Shown here piece after piece: positions 1 through 8,010 of a DNA stretch of 27,945 nucleotides; positions within the stretch are counted from its first letter, which is position 1, and each line of letters opens with the position of its first letter. This stretch comes from a virus: IMG/VR virus record IMGVR_UViG_3300037331_000025, positions 1-27,945 of that record; one strand, written 5' to 3'. A program made the translations under genes and the position numbers. The notes below the pieces were generated by a model, which saw only the letters and a list, made by a program, of their open reading frames with translations, was not told where the DNA came from and did no database searches.

Positions 1-300
1 TGCATATCTTGCGGTAAGATCACAAACGAAATGGATGGGGGGCATTTTAAAAAAGCAGAAATTTACAGCGGTGTTATATTTAACGAAAGTAACTGTCATA
101 GCCAGTGTCGAAAATGCAACCGCTTTCAAAATGGTAACGAACTTAATTATAGGCTTGGATTGATTGAAAGATATGGCCTAGAATATGCTAATAATATTGA
201 AAAGTTAGCTAATGAAACAAGAAATCATAAATTTACTAAAGAATATTTGATTGAAAAAAAAATGCAATATAATTTAAAATTTAAAATAAATAGAAAATGA
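1..300 (+). CDS. NinG/Rap-like recombination protein, 5'-truncated by window edge
   Basis: The frame is open from base 1, so the start lies outside the window and only about the last 99 residues are visible. It opens with a CxxC pair (CISCGK), then DGGHF, then N-HSQC-CN and GN--Y, and ends in a basic tail. This Cys/His pattern with the DGGHF and HSQCxxCN blocks is that of the lambda NinG (Rap) family, a structure-specific DNA-binding or nuclease protein of phage recombination that acts on branched DNA in the cytoplasm. The stop overlaps the next start (ATGA), so the two genes are translationally coupled. A gene of this kind normally belongs to the replication and recombination region, which suggests that this module continues to the left of the window. 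The family call is good; activity is inferred. Confidence 0.8.
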   Translation, partial: CISCGKITNEMDGGHFKKAEIYSGVIFNESNCHSQCRKCNRFQNGNELNYRLGLIERYGLEYANNIEKLANETRNHKFTKEYLIEKKMQYNLKFKINRK

Positions 301-530
301 TAACGCCTTACTCAATAAAAGTACAATTGTGGTTAGAAGAGGATGATGACCCGCTAGGAATGTCTGGTAGGTTTATAGAACTAATAATTAAAGTAGATTC
401 TATAGATGGATATTGGGAAGAATCAGAAGATGAAATTTCCTTGCTAATATCAGGCAATGTGTTTTATGTAGAAAATGAAGAGAGTTTAATTAATTTTTTA
501 AAACAATATTTTAATCCAATTAAATTATGA
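297..530 (+). CDS. Small acidic hypothetical protein
   Basis: The product is 77 aa, acidic in its first two thirds, with an alternating hydrophobic pattern compatible with a small beta-rich fold and no membrane segment. The start overlaps the stop of the NinG-like gene by 4 bases, and its own stop overlaps the next start by 3 bases. I do not recognise the family. Tight coupling on both sides supports it as a real gene in the small-gene run between recombination and packaging genes. Confidence 0.6.
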   Translation: MITPYSIKVQLWLEEDDDPLGMSGRFIELIIKVDSIDGYWEESEDEISLLISGNVFYVENEESLINFLKQYFNPIKL

Positions 531-646
531 AAGTAAAAACAAATTTACAAAGAATAGTGAGAATTATGAATCATTTGCATCGACGAGGTAACAACAGCGA
601 AAGAGTAAATGAAATTTACCGCAAAATAATTAAATGCAAGTGTTAA
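527..646 (+). CDS. 39-aa basic hypothetical protein
   Basis: This short gene starts inside the stop codon of the previous one (ATGA overlap). The product is strongly basic (MKVKTNLQRIVRIMNHLHRR at the start) and ends in CKC. The length is marginal, but the overlap and Lys/Arg-rich composition fit a small phage gene. The conserved promoter begins 25 bases after its stop, so it is probably the last gene of the transcription unit that includes the NinG-like gene. No function can be assigned. Confidence 0.45.
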   Translation: MKVKTNLQRIVRIMNHLHRRGNNSERVNEIYRKIIKCKC

Positions 647-670
647 ATAAATCACAATGTTTTTAATAAA

Positions 671-704
671 AGTATTGTTTTAATTAAAGTTATTTGTATC
701 TTTA
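671..704 (+). promoter_or_regulatory. Promoter of Bacteroidetes type with shared AGTATTGTTT box
   Basis: The -33 element TTG (675-677) sits in AGTATTGTTT (671-680), and the -7 element TATCTTTA is at 697-704, 19 bp apart. The form is the Bacteroidetes primary-sigma consensus TTG-N17..23-TAnnTTTG. The upstream stretch AATAAAAGTATTGTTT is the same as at the promoter at 22148. It should drive the gene at 740 and probably the small-gene run towards the terminase genes. Confidence 0.75.
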
Positions 705-739
705 CACCAGCAATAAAGCTAAACAATAAAAAAAATATT

Positions 740-916
740 ATGAAAACTTACTCAATTATCAAAAGAATTTTTGGAAAAGAATTAAAACAAGTAAATGTTA
801 AAATTTACGCAACAAAAGAAGCAGCTACAAATGCAGGTAATTATTGGGGAAATGATTGTACCATTCACTCACGAATTAGAAGCCTTAGAAACTTTGAAGT
901 TATAGAAAATAAATAA
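740..916 (+). CDS. 58-aa hypothetical protein, first gene after promoter
   Basis: The ATG lies about 35 bases after the -7 box at 697-704, so this is the first gene of that unit. The product is basic and soluble (MKTYSIIKRIFGKELKQ at the start) and has a middle ATKEAATNAG segment that may be a short helix. No family is recognised. Promoter proximity and a clean open frame up to TAA support it. Confidence 0.55.
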   Translation: MKTYSIIKRIFGKELKQVNVKIYATKEAATNAGNYWGNDCTIHSRIRSLRNFEVIENK

Positions 917-1007
917 AAATTATGAAAAACAGTAACTTTATTTTACGTTTAATTTTTAATATTTAAAAGAAATCGTAAACACATAAATTCAATAAATTAA
1001 AATAAAA

Positions 1008-1151
1008 ATGTTAGAAAATAAAAAAGCAGGTAGAAAAAAAATACAATATAATCAAAAGTCTTTACAAAAAAAAGTTCCTTATGATATTTATAAAGATTGT
1101 ATGAAGTGGTTAAACGACCAAGTTAAAAAATATCAATTAAATAATAAATAG
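1008..1151 (+). CDS. 47-aa lysine-rich hypothetical protein
   Basis: The ATG follows an A-rich leader (AATAAAA), typical of starts in this window. The product contains KAGRKKIQ near its N-terminus and a helical, charged second half (YKDCMKWLNDQVKKY). The AGRKK-plus-helix pattern resembles short DNA-binding phage proteins related to ribbon-helix-helix domains, but it is too short to be sure. The next gene follows after 2 bases, consistent with one operon. Confidence 0.5.
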   Translation: MLENKKAGRKKIQYNQKSLQKKVPYDIYKDCMKWLNDQVKKYQLNNK

Positions 1152-1153
1152 TT

Positions 1154-1306
1154 ATGAAACCAAATTACGAAATTACTCATAGTGGTATTAATAATCCAGA
1201 AACTTTATTAGTTGCTAACTTTAAACGGCTAAATGAAGTTTGTTTTTACGGATGTGAAGTTAACAGAGATAACGTCATAGGGAAATGGAACATTAAATAC
1301 AAATAA
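1154..1306 (+). CDS. 50-aa hypothetical protein
   Basis: This is a small open frame starting 2 bases after the previous stop and ending 2 bases before the next gene's ATG. Tight packing is the main support. It has two cysteines close together (CFYGC) and no membrane segment. I do not recognise it. Confidence 0.5.
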   Translation: MKPNYEITHSGINNPETLLVANFKRLNEVCFYGCEVNRDNVIGKWNIKYK

Positions 1307-1308
1307 TC

Positions 1309-1761
1309 ATGAAATACGAAATAACAAAAGAACAATTAATAAGCCTTACAAATCCTACAGTAAAAGAGATGTTTACAGAGGCGTATGTGAATTTTTTAGA
1401 AGTTGATAAGTGGTATAAATCTAATTATGGAAATTTAGTTTTTAATAACGGTAATTTTGAAATTAACGGGACTTATGGTTTTGCATATTCTACAAAAGTT
1501 TTTTTAGATAAAATTACTTTTAATAAAGATTTTACATGGCAACTAGCAACAAATGCTGAATTGCTAGAAGCATTAACTAAAGAGGCTAAGGAAAGATGTT
1601 ATGAAAAAGGTTTTTATTGGTTTTTAAATGATGATATTGTAGTTATTGAAGATGATACTTTTAGATTAGCTAATTTTAAAAATCCTTCTTTGGTAATGGG
1701 AAATCAATATATTTTTGAAAACGGAAAATGGGCTCAAATAATCAAGAAAAAATTATTATAA
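1309..1761 (+). CDS. Hypothetical phage protein, 150 aa
   Basis: A 150-aa soluble protein, rich in aromatic residues, with a central patch of alternating Asn/Gly and hydrophobic residues. The segment ATNAELLEALTKEAKERCYE looks like a long helix, and an acidic stretch follows (DDIVVIEDD). The overall look is that of small phage proteins carrying a helix between beta strands, but I cannot name a family. The stop (TAA, 1759-1761) shares its last base with the next ATG, so translation is probably coupled. Confidence 0.7.
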   Translation: MKYEITKEQLISLTNPTVKEMFTEAYVNFLEVDKWYKSNYGNLVFNNGNFEINGTYGFAYSTKVFLDKITFNKDFTWQLATNAELLEALTKEAKERCYEKGFYWFLNDDIVVIEDDTFRLANFKNPSLVMGNQYIFENGKWAQIIKKKLL

Positions 1762-2012
1762 TGAAAATATCACAACTACCACAAGAGGTAAAAGACAAAG
1801 CATTGGAGTATCAAAAAAACAGTAATAAATTTTGGGATAAAAAAACAGATTCATTATCTTTAGCTTTTGATTGGGAAAATACAAAAGAAGATAAATATTA
1901 CTGGGAAGAATGGGCTAGAAAAAAAATTAATATTAAAAATTTACTAGAAATAATATACGACAAAATATCAAAGTATTTATTTGGTGGAATTAATTGTAAC
2001 CCTAAAGGATAA
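1761..2012 (+). CDS. Hypothetical protein, 83 aa
   Basis: I chose the ATG at 1761 (MKISQLPQEVKDKALEYQ) because it overlaps the preceding stop as TAATG; the frame also extends upstream to 1728 inside the previous gene. The product is highly charged, with tryptophans in a DWENTKEDKYYWEEW segment. The opening ISQLPxEVKxxALEYQ pattern is common in small phage proteins of unknown function. It belongs to the run of small genes between the promoter at 671 and the terminase genes. Confidence 0.6.
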   Translation: MKISQLPQEVKDKALEYQKNSNKFWDKKTDSLSLAFDWENTKEDKYYWEEWARKKINIKNLLEIIYDKISKYLFGGINCNPKG

Positions 2013-2016
2013 AATA

Positions 2017-2163
2017 ATGAAAAAGTTAAAAAAATTATCAGAAACAATGGGCAATGCAGATTTTTTAGTTGGGACTTTAATATTAGGTTTCTTTTGCATG
2101 GCTATTATGTGGGGCGTGATGGAGATAATATTTGAATTACTAAGGCTAATTTTTAATTTATAA
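2017..2163 (+). CDS. Small single-pass membrane protein, 48 aa
   Basis: The ATG at 2017 lies 4 bases after the previous stop. The basic N-terminus (MKKLKKLSETMGNADF) is followed by one strong hydrophobic segment from about residue 17 to the C-terminus (FLVGTLILGFFCMAIMWGVM). The likely topology is one inner-membrane helix with the charged end in the cytoplasm. It ends 40 bases before the small terminase gene. Such one-helix proteins are common near phage packaging genes, but no function can be given. Confidence 0.55.
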   Translation: MKKLKKLSETMGNADFLVGTLILGFFCMAIMWGVMEIIFELLRLIFNL

Positions 2164-2169
2164 ATTTTG

Positions 2170-2177
2170 TACATTTG
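2170..2177 (+). promoter_or_regulatory. -7 box TACATTTG before terminase genes, weak promoter
   Basis: TACATTTG matches the TAnnTTTG -7 consensus 25 bases before the small terminase start. No TTG is present at the expected 17-23 bp upstream, so this is only a candidate. Confidence 0.35.
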
Positions 2178-2202
2178 AATCAAATATTGAATTGTATTGA
2201 TT

Positions 2203-2505
2203 ATGAATAATAGATCGTCAAATGGTGGAAATAGTACCAAGGCTTTAGGATTAGATAAGAGGAAGAATCCTTTAAAAGATGTCTTTAAAACAGTAATAAC
2301 TCCAGAAGAGATAAAAGCTCTTTTTATAATGTTATACACAAAAGCTATTGAAGAAAAAGATATAAATGCAACGAAGATACTACTACAGTACTGTATCGGT
2401 ATGCCAACTCAAATGGTAGTTCAAGAAAATATTAACTATAAAGAAAAAGAACTTTCTGAGGCTGAAATAAAGCGAATAAAGAATGAAGTAAATGAAACTT
2501 ACTAA
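2203..2505 (+). CDS. Terminase small subunit (probable)
   Basis: A 100-aa protein with the start chosen at the ATG (MNNRSSNGGNSTKALGLDKR). The N-terminal half is flexible and basic, as in DNA-recognition regions. The middle is helical (TPEEIKALFIMLYTKAIEEK) and the C-terminus acidic and helical. It lies directly upstream of, and overlaps by 14 bases, the large terminase gene, which is the usual place for the subunit that recognises the packaging site and loads the ATPase. The call rests mainly on position, size and charge layout rather than on a strong motif. Another small packaging-associated protein is possible. Confidence 0.65.
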   Translation: MNNRSSNGGNSTKALGLDKRKNPLKDVFKTVITPEEIKALFIMLYTKAIEEKDINATKILLQYCIGMPTQMVVQENINYKEKELSEAEIKRIKNEVNETY

Positions 2506-3877
2506 TAAGCAGAACTACATAAAGATATGGTCTGAAAGGCATTTGCTTAACTTTACCAGATACATATACAAAGAGAATCACAGGCGCACTTTTACGGTAG
2601 CGCCTCACTTTGTTTTAATGGCTAACGCATTAATGAAAGTTATTAACGGAGAAACTAAGCGGTTAATAATAAATATACCGCCACGCTACGGAAAAACTGA
2701 ATTAGCTGTTAAAATGTTTATTGCTTACGGTTTAGCAATTAATCCTCAATCAAAGTTTATTCATCTTAGTTATTCGGATGATTTAGCATTAGATAATAGC
2801 AGTCAAACAAAAGAATACATTGAGAGCGATAGTTTTCAATCTTTATGGAATATGGAACTTAAAAAGGATTCCAAAGGTAAAAAGAAATGGTATAATAATT
2901 ATGGCGGTGGTGTTTATGCTACAGCTTCTGGTGGCGCAATAACAGGTTTTGGTGCGGGTGTTACCGATAGCGAAATATTTAGCGGTGCTATTATTATAGA
3001 TGACCCATTAAAGCCAGATGATGCCTATAGCGAAACTAAAAGAAAAGCTATTAATGAAAGATATAACGGAACTATTAGAAGTCGTGTAAATGATAGAAAT
3101 ACTCCTATAATAGTTATTATGCAAAGACTGCATGAAGATGACATGAGTGGCTTTCTTTTGGATGGTGGAAGTGGCGAAGAATGGGAGCATTTATGTTTAC
3201 CCGCATTAGATAAAAACAATTTACCACTATGGGAGCAAAAACACACGTTTGATGAATTAGAACAAATAAGACAGGCAAGTCGTTATAATTTCGCAGGACA
3301 ATATATGCAGATACCCGCACCAGAAGAGGGTGGGGAATGGAAAAAGGAATGGTTTAAGATAATAGATAAAAAAGATTTGCCGCCTGCTATTGAGTGGGAA
3401 ATGTTTATTGATGGAGCGTACACAAAAGACACTAAGAACGACCCTACAGGAATACAAATAGGAGCGAAGATAGGTAACAACTATGTAATTTATTCAAGCA
3501 TTGATAAATACCTTGAAATGCCCGAACTAATTAAATTTATACCTGCTCACATTAGCGCATTAGGGATAAAGGTAAAAATGATTTATGTAGAGCCTAAAGC
3601 AAGTGGGAAGTCTATAAAACAGTTAATACAATCTCAAACTAAACTAAACATAGCAGAGATTAAAAGTAATTTTGTGAGCGTTTCTAAAATAGAAAGAGCT
3701 AGAACTACAGCGCCATATATTGAGAGTGAACGTGTTATATTAGTTAAAGGTTCTTGGAATGATGCTTATCTTCATCAAGTTGCAATGTTCCCAAATGCTA
3801 AGCACGATGAACATATTGACCTTACTGCATACGGTGTTGAAAAAAACTTAATTACAGTTGAGAGTTTCTTCTTTTAA
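2492..3877 (+). CDS. Terminase large subunit
   Basis: A 461-aa phage packaging motor: an N-terminal ATPase drives DNA into the prohead and a C-terminal RNase H-like nuclease cuts the concatemer. The Walker A-like block IPPRYGKTE is at about residues 62-70 and the Walker B block GAIIIDDP at 165-172. VIMQRLHEDDMSG follows at about 208-220, matching the coupling region of this terminase group. The nuclease domain starts near FIDGAYTKDTKNDPTG (about 305-320), with further acidic residues in YVEPKASGKS and near the C-terminus in AKHDEHIDLTAYG. All key motifs are present and the length is normal. It overlaps the small terminase gene and is followed by the portal gene. TerL of this type is usual in HK97-fold siphophages. 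Confidence 0.95.
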   Translation: MKLTNKQNYIKIWSERHLLNFTRYIYKENHRRTFTVAPHFVLMANALMKVINGETKRLIINIPPRYGKTELAVKMFIAYGLAINPQSKFIHLSYSDDLALDNSSQTKEYIESDSFQSLWNMELKKDSKGKKKWYNNYGGGVYATASGGAITGFGAGVTDSEIFSGAIIIDDPLKPDDAYSETKRKAINERYNGTIRSRVNDRNTPIIVIMQRLHEDDMSGFLLDGGSGEEWEHLCLPALDKNNLPLWEQKHTFDELEQIRQASRYNFAGQYMQIPAPEEGGEWKKEWFKIIDKKDLPPAIEWEMFIDGAYTKDTKNDPTGIQIGAKIGNNYVIYSSIDKYLEMPELIKFIPAHISALGIKVKMIYVEPKASGKSIKQLIQSQTKLNIAEIKSNFVSVSKIERARTTAPYIESERVILVKGSWNDAYLHQVAMFPNAKHDEHIDLTAYGVEKNLITVESFFF

Positions 3878-3896
3878 ATATATTAAATATAATTAG

Positions 3897-3904
3897 TATA
3901 TTTG
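3897..3904 (+). promoter_or_regulatory. -7 box TATATTTG before portal gene, candidate promoter
   Basis: TATATTTG is a perfect -7 element 17 bases upstream of the portal ATG, in an AT-rich gap after terL. No well-placed TTG is seen, so it may be weak or may need an activator. Confidence 0.4.
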
Positions 3905-3920
3905 TATTATAAACACTATT

Positions 3921-5312
3921 ATGGCGAATAGATTTTCTAGTGCATTTAATGCGTTAATTGGTAAAGATACAGTAGTTAATAAGCTCAACGAGGCTATATT
4001 TAGTATTTTTGGTGGAGGTTTCACAAGATACGATAATACAAATACAGAGATACTTAATAAAGGATATGGAGACAATCCTGATGTATTTGCGGTTATAAAT
4101 CAAATGTCAGTTAAAACCGCATCTATTCCTTATTCGATTAAAAAAGTTAAAGATAAAAAGGCAAGAAACGAACTAATTAATCTTTATAAAGCAACTAAAA
4201 ACAATCTTAGTTACTTACAAAACAAAACAAAACTATCTTTACTTACTAAGGCTTATGATGATGAAGAGCAGGTATTTCCAATGCTTGAGCCTAACCCAAA
4301 CCAAACTTGGGGCGATATATTAGCCCTTTACAAAACTTATCTTAAAACTACAGGTAATTGTTATTTTTATAAAGTATGTCCTAAAGAAGGTCCTAATGCT
4401 GGTGTACCTTTGCAATTGTATGTACTCCCTGCGGATAAAGTAGAGATTGTGCTTAAAACAGGAACTTTAATGTATGGTTTAGAATCTCCTATAGACCATT
4501 ATATTATTTACAATCTTAAATCATTTGTTGAGTTTTATCCTTACGAGATAATTCACATAAAACGTCCTAATCCTTTCTATGATGAAATGGGTAGGCACTT
4601 GTACGGTTTAAGCGAACTATCGTCAGCGTTAAGAAATATACAAACATCAAATGAAGCAATAGACAACAACGCTAAGACAATGAGTAATAGTGGTGTATTT
4701 GGCTTTATACATGGAAAAGGAACTCCATTAAGTGCTGAGCAGGCTATCGGGATAAAAGATAGAATAAAGCAGATGGATAGCGAGAAGGGAAGGTTTGCTA
4801 ATATCTCTGGTTCTAGTGGTGAGTTAGGATTTACACGCATATCTCTTACTACAGATGAACTAAAACCTTTCGAATATTTAGCATTTGATAGAAAGACTAT
4901 TTGTAATGTATTGATTTGGAATGACGAGTTATTAAACAATGATAGTGGAAGTGGTTTAAATAGCAGCGATAGTTTAAAAGCCGCACAAAAAAGGGTTTTA
5001 ACCGATAACATTATGCCAGATTTAATGCTTTTTAGCGAAGCATTTAGCAAAGGATTTATTCAGAAGTTTAAAGGATACGAAAATAGTATAATGGAATTTG
5101 ATGCAAGCGAATTGCCAGAGATGCAGGAGGATATGGGTTTTATGGTTAATTGGTTAAGTAAAGCACCTATAACGCCTAATGAGTTTAGAACTGCTTTAAA
5201 ATATGAAACATCTGATTTAGAAGGAATGGATAATATTTATATGCCAATGAACTTAATGCCTATAGGAGTAGATACAGTAAGCAATACAGATATTAATCAA
5301 GCATTTGAATGA
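3921..5312 (+). CDS. Portal protein, HK97 family
   Basis: A 463-aa protein in the position and size range of HK97-type portals, the dodecameric ring at the capsid vertex through which DNA passes. Typical features are the early NPDVFAVINQMSVKTASIPY segment, LKTTGNCYFYK followed by LYVLPADKVEI, YEIIHIKRPNPFYDEMGRHL, and the long stem-like helical part. The C-terminal third carries FSEAFSKGFIQKF and LSKAPITPNEFRTAL, also found in the family. The start follows a -7 box and an A-rich leader. The stop overlaps the next gene's start by 4 bases. It stands between terminase and head morphogenesis genes. Confidence 0.92.
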   Translation: MANRFSSAFNALIGKDTVVNKLNEAIFSIFGGGFTRYDNTNTEILNKGYGDNPDVFAVINQMSVKTASIPYSIKKVKDKKARNELINLYKATKNNLSYLQNKTKLSLLTKAYDDEEQVFPMLEPNPNQTWGDILALYKTYLKTTGNCYFYKVCPKEGPNAGVPLQLYVLPADKVEIVLKTGTLMYGLESPIDHYIIYNLKSFVEFYPYEIIHIKRPNPFYDEMGRHLYGLSELSSALRNIQTSNEAIDNNAKTMSNSGVFGFIHGKGTPLSAEQAIGIKDRIKQMDSEKGRFANISGSSGELGFTRISLTTDELKPFEYLAFDRKTICNVLIWNDELLNNDSGSGLNSSDSLKAAQKRVLTDNIMPDLMLFSEAFSKGFIQKFKGYENSIMEFDASELPEMQEDMGFMVNWLSKAPITPNEFRTALKYETSDLEGMDNIYMPMNLMPIGVDTVSNTDINQAFE

Positions 5313-6130
5313 CAACTGATCAATATAGAAAGACTTATAGTATCCTACAAAATAGTTATGAGAAGCAAGCCTATAGAATTGTAAAAAAGCATTTAAAGAT
5401 GATAATAAAAGGCTTATCTTTAGGAAATGTAACGGTTGATAATGCTCAAATGACAGTAGATGATGGTTTTGATAAAAAACACGTTAAAACTATGTATTTA
5501 GAGCTTTACAAGACTATAGGTTTAAAGCATGGTGAGTTTGTCGTTAGAAACATAGACAATGACACAAAAGATATAGGTTTGACGTTTTTTGAAGTGTTTT
5601 TTAATAATCTTATTAATACGGTATTGATAAATAGTATAGGCTCTAGAATTACAACGGTATCTGAAACTATGATTGATGAGATAGTTAAAATAATTAAAGA
5701 AGCATATAATACTGAGGATTTAAACATAATGCAAGTTAGAAAATTAATTTATGATAAGGTTAGAGATAATAACTTTTATAGGTGGCAGGCTTTAAGAATA
5801 GCACGCACTGAAACAACAACCATCAGCAATTACGCTACATTGCAAGCGGGAAGAGCAAGTAGGTTAGTAATGACAAAAAAATGGGTGTCTATTCAAAGCG
5901 AACGAACAAGGGTTACACCTGAAGACCAATTCGACCATTTAAATATGAATAATAATACAGTTGATTTAGAAGATTTATTTGTTGTTAATGGTAAAGATGG
6001 TGATAATGCAGTTATGTATCCTGGAGACCAAGAACTAGGATTGGCGGGTAATATAATAAATTGTCGCTGTGCTATGACATTAGTACCAAAGAGAAATGCA
6101 ACGGGTGGGTTAATAAGAAAAGAACAATAA
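5309..6130 (+). CDS. Minor head protein, phage Mu F / SPP1 gp7-like
   Basis: A 273-aa head morphogenesis protein. The C-terminal MuF-type domain is clear: RIARTETTTISNYA (about 163-176), KKWVSIQSERTRVTPEDQFDH, then PGDQELGLAGNIINCRCAM near 240-255, with the conserved Arg-Thr-Glu and final Asn-Cys-Arg-Cys. Proteins of this family sit inside the procapsid near the portal and may be ejected with DNA; no toxin or enzyme domain is fused here. The gene overlaps the portal gene by 4 bases and precedes the protease, the normal gene order. Confidence 0.9.
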   Translation: MTTDQYRKTYSILQNSYEKQAYRIVKKHLKMIIKGLSLGNVTVDNAQMTVDDGFDKKHVKTMYLELYKTIGLKHGEFVVRNIDNDTKDIGLTFFEVFFNNLINTVLINSIGSRITTVSETMIDEIVKIIKEAYNTEDLNIMQVRKLIYDKVRDNNFYRWQALRIARTETTTISNYATLQAGRASRLVMTKKWVSIQSERTRVTPEDQFDHLNMNNNTVDLEDLFVVNGKDGDNAVMYPGDQELGLAGNIINCRCAMTLVPKRNATGGLIRKEQ

Positions 6131-6142
6131 ATAAATAAACAA

Positions 6143-6787
6143 ATGAAATTTAAACAAATTGCATACGATTTAAAAGATTTAGACGAAAGCAAAGGTATAG
6201 TAATGGCGTACGCTAATGCTTACAATAATACAGATGCTGATGATGATATTTCAATGTTTGGCTCTTTTGACAAAACAGTAAAGGAAAACTTTAAAAGAAT
6301 TAGAGTTCTTAAAGACCATAATTCTAACATGATGCTAGGCGTTCCATTAGAGATAGATACAATGGATGAGTACGGTCTTATGACGACATCGCAATTCAAC
6401 ATGAATAAAGAGATGTCTAGGGATATGTTTACCGATGTCAAAATGATGTTTGAAAACGGTATGAACGCAGAGCTATCTATAGGATACCAAGTTATGCAAA
6501 GAGACCAACGCAATAAATCAATGATAACCGAATATAAATTATTTGAATATTCATTCTTAACTTCGCATGCTGCTAATGAATTAGCCACTGTGCAGGGAAT
6601 GAAAGGATTAAATAGTTTTTATGGAATCATGGAGATAGCACAAAAGGCATACAATTTAGACTATTCAGACACTCGTTTAAGAGAGTTGGAAACAATATTA
6701 AAAGCACTATCTAAAGAGCCGATAGAAACTATCACTTTAAATGAACAGCCGCTTATTTTAGACACGTTAAAATCATTTAAATTTTAA
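6143..6787 (+). CDS. Prohead protease, HK97 gp4 / U35 family
   Basis: A 214-aa serine protease that cleaves the capsid scaffold region and itself during head maturation. The fold signature is present: GIVMAYANAYNNTDADDD near 18-35, then FGSF, the catalytic His in VLKDHNSNMMLG (H59), and the catalytic Ser in NAELSIGYQ (S112). A following acidic residue in EYKLFEYSFLT (about 130-140) matches the third position of the family. The length fits. It lies between the MuF-like protein and the major capsid gene. The last 60 residues are variable and helical. Confidence 0.92.
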   Translation: MKFKQIAYDLKDLDESKGIVMAYANAYNNTDADDDISMFGSFDKTVKENFKRIRVLKDHNSNMMLGVPLEIDTMDEYGLMTTSQFNMNKEMSRDMFTDVKMMFENGMNAELSIGYQVMQRDQRNKSMITEYKLFEYSFLTSHAANELATVQGMKGLNSFYGIMEIAQKAYNLDYSDTRLRELETILKALSKEPIETITLNEQPLILDTLKSFKF

Positions 6788-6796
6788 AACAAAACA

Positions 6797-7960
6797 ATGG
6801 AAGCATTAGAAATTAAAAACGCTTTAGAAGCGATTAAGTTGCAAGTAGAAACTAAATCTACTGAAAACGCAACAGAGGTTAAGGGTATGATTGAAAGCCT
6901 AGAGGGTAAGATGGTAAAAGGTGCAGACCTTGAAGACATGAAAGCAGAATTAAGACTAGAGCTAAAAGCCATCCAAGATTATGCTGATTTATTAGATGTT
7001 AAATTAAACGAAAAAAAGGGAACAGAAGTGAAAGAAGGTAAAAGTTACGGTGAGGTAGTTGTAAAATCAATTAAAGAAAATGCTGCAGCAATTGGAGAAG
7101 TAGGAAACAAGTCTACTAAATTGCAAATTGACATTAAAGCAGTTGGAAACATGACTTTAGGCGCAAACCTAACAGGAGACCAAAACAGAGATTACTCTGA
7201 TAACATTCAAATTGTTCCTTCTCAGTTACTAAACTTTAGTGATTTAGTTTCTACAGTTGCTATCTCTGGTGGTACTTATACCTTTCCAAGAGAGACAACA
7301 AGCGAAGGGTCTATCTCTACTGTTGCGGAAGGTTCTGATAAGTCACAAATTGACTATGACATAACAATGGTAGATGTATCTACTGATTATTTGGCAGGTC
7401 GTGCTGTTTACTCTAAGAAAATGCGTAACAACTTACCATTCCTTGAGTCATTCATCCCACGTGCTTTAAGACGTGATTATTTCAAGGCTGAAAACGCTAA
7501 ATTTAGTGGAGAACTAGCTGCTGTAGCTACTGCATCTGTTTTAACAAGCGGTAATAGAATTGAAAGATTAATTCAAAACGTTGCAGTTTTAGAAGGAATT
7601 GACTATGCAGTTAATGGAATTGTCATTACCCCAGCTGATTATTGGGCTATTATGTTGATTGAAAAATCTACAGGTGCAGGATATGGCTTACCGGGTATTG
7701 TAACTATGGAAGGTGGTACACTTAGAGTTAATGGTATTCCTTTGTTTAAAGCTACATGGTTAGCTGCAAACAAGTATTTTGTAGGAGATTGGTCTTATGT
7801 TCAAAAGGTTGTAACCGAAGGACTAACTCTAGAGTTCTCTACAGAAGATAAAGATAATTTTTCAAAGAATAACATTACGGCTAGAATTGAGTCTCAAATC
7901 GCACTAGCAGTTGAAAGACCTAATGCTGTAATATTTGGAGATTTCACAACTGTAGCATAG
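6797..7960 (+). CDS. Major capsid protein, HK97 fold
   Basis: A 387-aa capsid protein with its own scaffold. Residues 1 to about 100 are charged and predicted coiled coil, like the HK97 delta domain that the upstream protease removes. The mature part starts around residues 105-120 and carries family features: PSQLLNFSDLVSTVAISGGTY, a following beta-rich segment, the central AVNGIVITPADYWAIML, GLPGIVTMEGGTLRVNGIP, and the C-terminal ARIESQIALAVERPNAVIFG. Start ATG is 9 bases after the protease stop. A strong stem-loop terminator follows 18 bases after its stop, so this gene can close a transcription unit. Confidence 0.93.
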   Translation: MEALEIKNALEAIKLQVETKSTENATEVKGMIESLEGKMVKGADLEDMKAELRLELKAIQDYADLLDVKLNEKKGTEVKEGKSYGEVVVKSIKENAAAIGEVGNKSTKLQIDIKAVGNMTLGANLTGDQNRDYSDNIQIVPSQLLNFSDLVSTVAISGGTYTFPRETTSEGSISTVAEGSDKSQIDYDITMVDVSTDYLAGRAVYSKKMRNNLPFLESFIPRALRRDYFKAENAKFSGELAAVATASVLTSGNRIERLIQNVAVLEGIDYAVNGIVITPADYWAIMLIEKSTGAGYGLPGIVTMEGGTLRVNGIPLFKATWLAANKYFVGDWSYVQKVVTEGLTLEFSTEDKDNFSKNNITARIESQIALAVERPNAVIFGDFTTVA

Positions 7961-7978
7961 TATTATAGGTTTTATTTT

Positions 7979-8010
7979 AAACCCACTAATTAATTTTAGT
8001 GGGTTTTTTT
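7979..8010 (+). terminator. Intrinsic terminator after major capsid gene
   Basis: A perfect 11-bp stem is formed by AAACCCACTAA (7979-7989) and TTAGTGGGTTT (7996-8006), with a 6-base loop and a T tract continuing to 8010. It would end the packaging and head transcript after the capsid gene. The stem closely resembles that at 22083. Confidence 0.85.

Noticed and set aside
922-966. 14-codon frame after the gene at 740
   Set aside because: It is too short and has no coupling to a neighbour beyond an ATG in A-rich DNA.
1728-1760. Upstream extension of the gene at 1761
   Set aside because: It lies within the preceding gene; the ATG at 1761 overlaps the stop as TAATG, which is common here.
4577-5050. 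Reverse-strand frame of 157 codons
   Set aside because: It is opposite the well-supported portal gene and shows only a low-complexity Leu/Ser/Phe composition.
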